DNA from: Potentilla sterilis
Lineage: Eukaryota; Streptophyta; Magnoliopsida; Rosales; Rosaceae
Length of the DNA: 64,000 nt
Assembly: GCA_963682095.1 (NCBI GenBank)
Contig: OY821754.1
Coordinates: forward strand, 22,536,853-22,600,852
Direction of reading: 5' to 3'
Shown here in pieces: positions 57,741 through 64,000 of this stretch. Under the pieces are notes generated by a model. The model was not told the origin of the DNA, ran no database searches, and worked only from the letters and a program-made list of their open reading frames with translations. Each line of letters opens with the position of its first letter. Positions within the stretch are counted from its first letter, which is position 1. Both the position numbers and the translations under genes were made by a program.

Positions 57741-60700
57741 TGTGTCAAACCATCTACACTTGAAAATGTGCACTTTCATGCCTTCCCCATAATGCAGTTC
57801 CATAACTGAATGGAGAACACCATAATAGTCAACTCCATCATCCCCATCATGTGCCATAACCCCTGAATTTTGTGTTTTCAGTCTGACGTCTCTCTCTTCA
57901 CATCGAAATAACACACCATTCACCTTGCACGTCGCATAAAATTTTGAATAGACCGGCTTCATCACCAGAAGTCGGAGTTCGTGCGACCAATTTGGGTGAT
58001 TATCATTTTTAATAAGGTCCATCTGCAACTATCAGAATCAACTATAAATATGAATAATTATACACAATAATATATAAATACGTTTAGAATAATGTTAAAG
58101 TTACGTACCCAGCGGCCGAAATACTCTGCGAATGTCCGGTTGTGGTCATCGAGATCACCTCCAACTTGTTCACAGTTTAGATGCATGTTCTTCCAAAACT
58201 GAACTTCTAAACAGTTAATTAGTACCCACCAATGTGCAATGGCTATCTCATAATCTTTCAACTTGTAGGAAACTGGCATTTTTCCACCGAGTACAACATC
58301 GTCGGAGAGTATGGAAAGATTGAACTGTGAAGGTACATCTTCCGGTATGCTTTCCTGTAACGCTCCTAAATACAGCTTCATGTAGGTGACGCACTCGTGC
58401 GCAATATATGCTTCAGCTATACATCCTTCAGGTGCGGATCTGTTTTGGACAAAATCACTGTATTGTCCAAGTTGCCTATAAATCAAGTTTTTAAAGTGTT
58501 ATGATAATACATTAATACTAAATCACATATATTGATGAGGAAATTAACATAAGGTGTAAAATACGTACCTTTCCATCGGATACATCCAAGTGAAGTGCAC
58601 AGGACCGGTAAGCAACAACTGCCGAGGGAGATGGATCATGAGGTGAGGCATGATGTCGAAAAAATTTGGAGGAAATATCATCTCAAATTTACACATGATA
58701 TGAACGATGTCTTGTTGCATTTCCCGGAGGTCAGATTTTCTCACTTCCCGTGTGCATACCTTCTGGAAAAATCTTGCCAACGCTACTAACGGCTCCACAA
58801 CGTGACGGGGAAGGAACGGTTGAATGAAAACAGGGAAGAGACGTTGTAGCAGGATATGATTGTCATGACTTTTTAACCCGTAAAGATTGTTGAATTGTCT
58901 GTTCACACACTTGGCTATATTTCCAACAAAGCCTGAAGGATACTTGGCCCGACTTATCCAATAAAAAATTTCTGATTTATGCTCAGGCTTGACGGTGTAA
59001 GGAGCTTGAAGCATTTTTCTCTTCCCTTGTTTCAACCATAGTTGTTTTCTGATATTCATGTTTTGCAGATCAGTGCGAGCCTTAGGACCGTCTTTCGTCT
59101 TCCCCTCCAAGTTCACCGTTGTGCCCACCACACTTTCAGAAACATTTTTTTCTATGTGCATAACGTCTAGGAAGTGACGGATCAGCAACTCACACCAGTA
59201 CGGGAGTTCCCACAATATGCTCTTATGTGTCCAAAATTTGTACTCCTCAGGTCTTTCAGGTATTTCCGCTACAATATCGGGATGATTGCTGAGGGGCCCA
59301 AAATCGTACTCATTAAGCACTGCTAAAATTTCTCTTCCCGTCCATCTTCTGGGAGGACCACCGTGTTCTTCGGTTCCATCAAATGCGGCGGACTCGTAAC
59401 GCCAGTGGTGATCCGCCGGAAGGAACACACGATGACCCATTTTGCATATCTTGTTGGAATGAGGGGTGCTCCTATAATCGTTGAGGCAGTCTGGACAAGC
59501 CTTGTATTCCCTAACAACGCTGCCCGACAACATCCCATAAGCAGGAAAATCACTGATGGTACCAATAACCATGGCATGCATCTAGAACGTCTCATCCTTG
59601 TACTTACCAAAAGTGGGATGACCAACGTCCCACAATACCTTTAGCTCTTCAATCAATGGTCTCATATACACATCGAGACATTTCCCTGGGTAACCAGGCC
59701 CCGGAATCAACAACGTCAACATATTATATTCTTTCTTCATGCACATCCACGAAGGAAGGTTGTAAGGTACCAAAACCACCGGCCATACACTGTATGAAAG
59801 ACTCATGGTGCCAAAAGGGTTGAACCCGTCGGTTGAGAACCCGAGCCTGACGTTTCTGACATCTGACGCCAAATGAGGAAACTCATTTTTTATATGCTTC
59901 CAAGCCGCTCCGTCAGAGATGTGTGTCATGATATCTGCGTCTCCCGCGTCCCGCTCACCGTGCCATCTCATAGCTTTTGCGGTGGTTTATGACATGTACA
60001 ACCGCTCAAGCCTATCTCTCAACGGAAAATACCGAAGCACTTTCCCAGGTTTCCTATTGCCTGCTCCCGTCAACTTATATCGGTTAGAATGACATATCGG
60101 ACATGCGTCAAGGCTAGCAAGGTCATTCCCTTATGCATCTTTACCCCAGGAGACCACGCAGTCAAATGCGCATGCATGGATCTTAATGTAGGAAAGCCCT
60201 AGATCTTTGAGGATACTTCGGACCTTACGGTGATTAGTAGGATTACGATGACCCTCCTCCAACAACGAAGAAGTGTACTGTAGATATTCATCCACTTGCC
60301 TGATAGTCGATTTTGTCTCGACTTTAATCCTCATTACCTACATCACACTTTGAAGAACTGTCTTCTCAGAACTTGAAGACACATGGGTCTGTTGCAATGC
60401 AATCAGTTTGTTGCACTTGTCAAAGGCAGCAGTGTTGACAACTTGTGGGAAGGGCTGCACCGGGTCATGCATATATTGTTCCCCACGTACACCGCTTTCA
60501 AAAGGAAACACGTCGTTGACGAATGTCATTGTTGGATCGTTGGATGTACTACTACTGCCCGCCTAAAAAAACTGCCCATGATCATGCGATCCATCTAATG
60601 ATGGCTCACCGTGATATATCCAACGCGTGTACTTCGGCCAAAAACCTTTACTCTTTAGGTGCTCCCATACTGTACTAATCGGAAATCGACACATATCACT

Positions 60701-60844
60701 GCGACACCTACATTTATTGCACGGGCAATAATGGTATTCATTCCCGTTTGCATTTTTCTCGACGAATTGCAAAAAATTCACAACTCCTGTAGTGTATCGT
60801 CGGTCATGCCTTGGAAACGAAATCCAACTCTTATCCGGATCCAT
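57741..60844 (-). pseudogene. E1 TNP2-type transposase, N-terminal and middle parts, five nonsense codons
   Basis: Exons 60844-58569, 58475-58109 and 58022-57741, continued at 34508-34056 beyond the Athila. The pre-insertion total is 1,126 codons, one more than E3 (an extra residue near 30), with no frameshift. Start: ATG 60844-60842, after a 5'-UTR intron (62422-60854) that now holds a hAT element. Same domains as E2 and E3. In-frame stops by comparison with E3: 60560-60562, 60335-60337, 60128-60130, about 59984-59986 (each TAR where E3 has GAR) and 59582-59584 (TAG for CAG). Its third exon has Trp and Tyr codons at two places where E3 has stops. Confidence 0.93.
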
Positions 60845-60990
60845 ATATATAGCCTGAAAATAATATATATATATATATATATATATAACTTTAATTAATA
60901 AGAAATTAATTAACACATACATATATATATATATATATATAAATCCTTAATAATTAATTACATTACAATATATATTATTATCATCATCAA

Positions 60991-61028
<38 letters not shown>

Positions 61029-61077
61029 ATTAACAACCATTATTTAAGTTAATTACACAATCAACAACCATTAATTA

Positions 61078-61078
<1 letters not shown>

Positions 61079-61160
<82 letters not shown>

Positions 61161-61165
61161 CTCCA
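61079..61165. repeat. (CA)n(TA)n microsatellite in the E1 5'-UTR intron
   Basis: About 11 CA units followed by about 26 TA units. E3 has only short AT-rich sequence at the matching place. Confidence 0.95.
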
Positions 61166-61303
61166 CACACACATGCACACACACACACATATATATATTT
61201 TAACACTAATTAAAATAACATCAAATTAAAACACATAATTAAACTCTAACTTAAAATCAACTCAACTACAACTCAAAATCAACATATATACATACATTCT
61301 AAC

Positions 61304-62309
61304 TAGGGGTGGACACGCGGACCCGAAAACCGAAAAAAACCGAGCCCGAAACCGAACCGTAACCGAAAAAATCGAAAACCAAAAAAAACCGAACCGAACC
61401 GAAGTAGTTCGGGTTGGGTTTCGGTTTCAGTCTGGCAAAACTCGAACCAAACCGAACTGACCCAAACTTATCCGAATTCTAGCTATTCCGGTTTCAACTA
61501 TATCTTCCGAGTCTTGTTTTAGCACTAGTGGGAGAGTAATTAATCCACATCGTAGCTCTCTAAGTCCTAAAATGGTGGAAGCATTGATATGTACTCAAAG
61601 TTGGCTTAGGGGTGAATATATTACTTTGCACCATGTGCCTACTATTGAGGAGATGGAGATTTGTGAAGATGCGGAAATAGGTAATAGTTTTGTTTTTTTC
61701 TTATTGAATATTTGAATTGCTTAATGTGATTTGGTTTTGTGTTATGCATGATTATATTTTATTTCTATTTTTCTAATTGTATGCAACTATGCATGTAGAT
61801 GAGTTGGTGAAGAGCTTGCAGCATGGCATTAGAGACGATCGTGCCGAGAGTGGATCAAGTGGTATGCTACCTCCAAGATCAAACTCATTCATGCGAGCTT
61901 GAGGGAGAGTTGAGAATTGTGATGATGCCAAATTGCCAATCATGTCATGGACTCTCATATTGTTCTATTTTCTCTTCCTTATTTAGTTATGTTTAAATAT
62001 TAAACTTTGGACTTTGACTTTATTTTGATGGACTTGAAATTGTTGAATTATGGAGTATTGTCTCAAGCTGAACTTTGTACTTTGAAATTTTTGACTTATA
62101 AACTATGAAATTTATATTTTTTATTCGAACTTGAAAAGTGGGTAAAACCGAAAAAAAACCGAACCGAATCGAACTTTGCGGGTTGGGTCGGGTTATGGGT
62201 CACTGACTCAAAAATTAAAAAACCGAACCGAACCGAACCGAATTTTAAATTTGGGTTGGGTCATGGGTTTTGTCCAAACCCGAACCGAAGTGACCCGTGT
62301 CCACTCCTA
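61304..62309 (+). mobile_element. hAT element, 1.0 kb, internally deleted, in E1 5'-UTR intron
   Basis: Perfect 8-bp target duplication ATTCTAAC (61296-61303, 62310-62317) and inverted ends TAGGGGTGGACACG / GTGTCCACTCCTA. E3 keeps the empty site as a single ATTCTAAC (46159-46166). The subterminal regions are packed with ACCGAACCGAA-type words. Unlike a simple MITE it retains the last two transposase exons (61521-61680 and 61799-61902), so it is an internal-deletion derivative. Confidence 0.94.
61521..61902 (+). pseudogene. hAT transposase C-terminal dimerisation domain, remnant
   Basis: Exon 61521-61680 reads STSGRVINPHRSSLSPKMVE then ALICTQSWLRGEY and ends in a GT donor. After an intron (61681-61798) exon 61799-61902 reads to a TGA (ending SNSFMRA). 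The first exon is the C-terminal hAT dimerisation region of plant hAT transposases. The rest of the enzyme is deleted from the element. Both pieces are open, so the deletion may be fairly recent. Confidence 0.85.
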
Positions 62310-62423
62310 ATTCTAACACTAAAACAACAACAAAACAAAAAATCACTTACTAACTCAAAATCACTAAAACTCAAAATCAACTCAACTAAAACTCAAAATC
62401 AACATATATACACATATACGTAC

Positions 62424-62555
62424 CTATATATAGCTCCACAATGTAAGAGAGGACGGATTTCAACAATACCCACAGATTTTTCACTCTTTCTCCCGTTTTT
62501 TTTTCGTTTTTTTTTTTTTTTAAATGAGCAGCTGCTGTCTAGATCTGAAAATATA
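62424..62555 (-). promoter_or_regulatory. E1 transposase 5' UTR exon
   Basis: Between the 5' motif array and the GTACGT donor (62423-62420). E3 has an almost identical exon at 46277-46400. A poly-T/poly-A tract and CTATATATAG at the donor edge are shared by both. Confidence 0.6.
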
Positions 62556-62862
62556 TAGACTTATAGCCGACAAAAATGTCAATTTCGTCGGCCAAAATTT
62601 CAAAAGTTATCGTCGGCTAATGTTTCAGATAAAGGCCGACGAAAATCCAAATCGTCGACTGAAATATGAATATAGCCGACGATTTTTGTTTATACCAACG
62701 AAAAAACAGTATCGTCGGCTATGGTTACACTATGGCCGACTATTTTGTTTTCCCACCGACGAAAAATAAAATCGTCGGCCATTCTATGCAATTACCGACG
62801 AAAATTTTTAGTCGTCGGCCGTTTTTTATTTTCGTCGGGAAAACCCTTTTTTTCTGGTAGTG
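62556..62862. repeat. E1 subterminal motif array (5' end), decayed
   Basis: About ten recognisable GCCGACGA / TCGTCGGC motifs, several of them mutated (GCCGACAA, TCGTCGAC, CCAACGA, GCCGACTA). The matching E3 array (46408-46714) is better preserved. Confidence 0.88.
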
Positions 62863-62865
62863 ATA

Positions 62866-63533
62866 ACACGAAAAATTGTTTTATACTTACAACTGCTTAC
62901 ATCCCACAGGTATTTGTAGACGTTATTATCAAAGCTATGCACACCTCTAGAGGAACAAAAGTTGAGTCCAAGACGCAGAATTGAAAGTACTCTCCTTCCA
63001 AAAGCCTCATCACTTTCACGAATCGCTGCTCCTCGTTTCTACTAAAGATTTCAGTTTTCTTGATCTTCATTGACATCCTAAACTACAACTTCTTTTTGGC
63101 AAGAGTCCTTATTACATTCTGGACTACATAAGAATCATTTCATCACAATAAAACAAATATGTATTTTTTAGTACAGGAAACATGCAAAAGGTAGCAAGCC
63201 AATTTACAAAACAACAGCTGGACTACAAATCACTATCTTGTCGTTCATTGATACAAATAAGCTTCAGGACAGAAAACTATTAACAAATTTATTCCGAAAT
63301 AATAAAAGAAGCCATTAAGATCTTTAAAAGTTTTATTTTGTCTAACAATTGAAAAGATTCCAACTAGGACCTACAGCCGAGTAGACACAATGTAACCTAT
63401 CTCATCAATAGTTTTGCTTCATTTTATCATGCCTAACTTTCATTTCATTCTAGCATAGCTATAAGCTACACTCAACTAAAGTTAATCATCAGTTATCTCA
63501 TAAAGCCAAATTAGAAACTCAGTTCTCTAGTTC
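62866..63533. other. Right flank of the nest, probably Helitron continuation
   Basis: Joins 18164 once E1 is removed. A - strand GTAAGTATAA donor-like site (62893-62884) would pair with the acceptor near 18139. No ORF of note. Confidence 0.35.
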
Positions 63534-64000
63534 ACTGAGGCTTAGTTTGGAACGGCTTTTAAGGCTGCTTTTGGGACTACTTTAGCTTTTGGAATTAATA
63601 GATGGTGTTTGGTAAAGTCCCTAAAAGCTGCTTTTGGTCAAAATAGATTTCGCCAACAGTTGAAATCGAAAAGCTAGGAAGTAGAGCTTTGGAAAGCTGC
63701 TTTTGAAAAAAACACAGAGCTTTTGGGATGTTTTAATGAAATTTTGCTTAATGCCCCTTTTGTCCTTATTCTTTACTGAATATTCCATGTATTTTATCAA
63801 AACCCTATCTCTTCCTCAGCCGCACACAATTTCTTTTCTTCATCTCTTCCCCTTCTGTCAAATTGTGGAACTCGGTCTCGCTGTAGAAGATGAAGCAACC
63901 ACAGTATTTTTGTCTTATTAGTGTTTAGTTCAGCTCTGAGTTCAGTAAAGGACTTAGCTTTGGCGATTGAGAAAGGTCTGTTCTTCCTTTGCTTCATCTT
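63534..64000. mobile_element. Possible start of another DNA transposon (runs off the window)
   Basis: From about 63534 (GAGGCTTAGTTTGGAACGGC) there is a cluster of AAGCTGCTTTTG / GGCTTTT words in direct order (63556-63725), like the subterminal regions of many plant hAT-type MITEs. The other end lies outside the window, so TIRs and target duplication cannot be tested. Confidence 0.35.

Larger units (their letters stand above)
18168..62862 (-). mobile_element. CACTA (En/Spm) transposon E1, outer shell of the nest
   Basis: Begins CACTACCAGATCGGACAG (18168) and ends TTCTGGTAGTG (62862), flanked by the 3-bp target duplication ATA (18165-18167, 62863-62865). Removing three inserted elements and their duplications leaves about 11.1 kb, or about 10.1 kb after also removing the hAT remnant. 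On the - strand it has a 5' UTR with intron, a TNP2-type transposase (60844 to 34056, split), a 506-bp tandem repeat region, and the second gene (21110-18772). Both genes are broken. E1 is closely related to E3 throughout (same exon lengths, UTR introns and internal repeats), so the two are one subfamily. It has at least five nonsense codons and decayed terminal motifs, consistent with being the oldest insertion of the nest. Confidence 0.96.

Noticed and set aside
61315..61440. ACCGAACCGAA words as a telomere-like or minisatellite repeat
   Set aside because: They occur at both ends of the 1-kb hAT element in inverted arrangement and are its subterminal repeats.

Overview
The window reads as nuclear DNA of a flowering plant, probably a eudicot. 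It has spliced genes with GT-AG introns, AT-rich intergenic DNA, a pentatricopeptide-repeat (PPR) gene, a KIN/LEA-type stress gene and many plant transposable elements (TEs). No tRNA, rRNA, CRISPR or bacterial gene organisation is visible. The species cannot be fixed from sequence alone.

Layout. (a) 1-633: the 3' end of a KIN/LEA-like gene on the + strand. (b) 1361-2562: a decayed element with ~50-bp terminal inverted repeats (TIRs). (c) 3240-3745: a ~183-bp tandem repeat. (d) 4152-11770: an old, degenerate Ty1/copia retrotransposon on the - strand with paired LTRs and target-site duplication (TSD) AATCT. A Mutator-like element (9285-10599, 11-bp TSD) sits inside it. (e) 12700-14748: an intact single-exon PPR gene of 682 residues, the only complete host gene. 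(f) 15301-17212: a hAT-type BED/DUF659 transposase fossil, cut off by the 3' terminus of a Helitron at 17213. (g) 18165-62865: one large nest of transposons. (h) 62866-64000: the far flank, with no recognised gene and possibly the start of another DNA element.

The nest can be taken apart base by base. CACTA element E1 (18168-62862, TSD ATA, - strand) is the outer shell. CACTA E2 (22829-33143, TSD TAA, + strand) inserted into E1 between its two genes. An Athila-type Ty3/gypsy element (34514-57740, TSD TGTGT, - strand) inserted into the last exon of the E1 transposase. CACTA E3 (36630-46714, TSD ATA, - strand) then inserted into the 3' LTR of that Athila. A hAT remnant (61304-62309, TSD ATTCTAAC) inserted into the 5'-UTR intron of the E1 transposase. 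Each empty site can be rebuilt by comparison with a sister copy in the same window.

Each CACTA carries the usual two-gene set: a TNP2-type transposase (Transpos_assoc, Transposase_21, DUF4218 and DUF4216 regions) followed on the same strand by an En/Spm-type second gene (Transposase_24-like, TNPA-like). Dense arrays of a GCCGACGA / TCGTCGGC motif lie at both ends and also between the genes. All three transposases carry stop codons (at least 5 in E1, 1 in E2, 4 in E3). The second gene is open from start to stop in E2 (592 aa) and E3 (616 aa) and broken only in E1. E3 therefore probably moved into a young Athila LTR (about 1% LTR divergence) while already defective, which implies mobilisation in trans.
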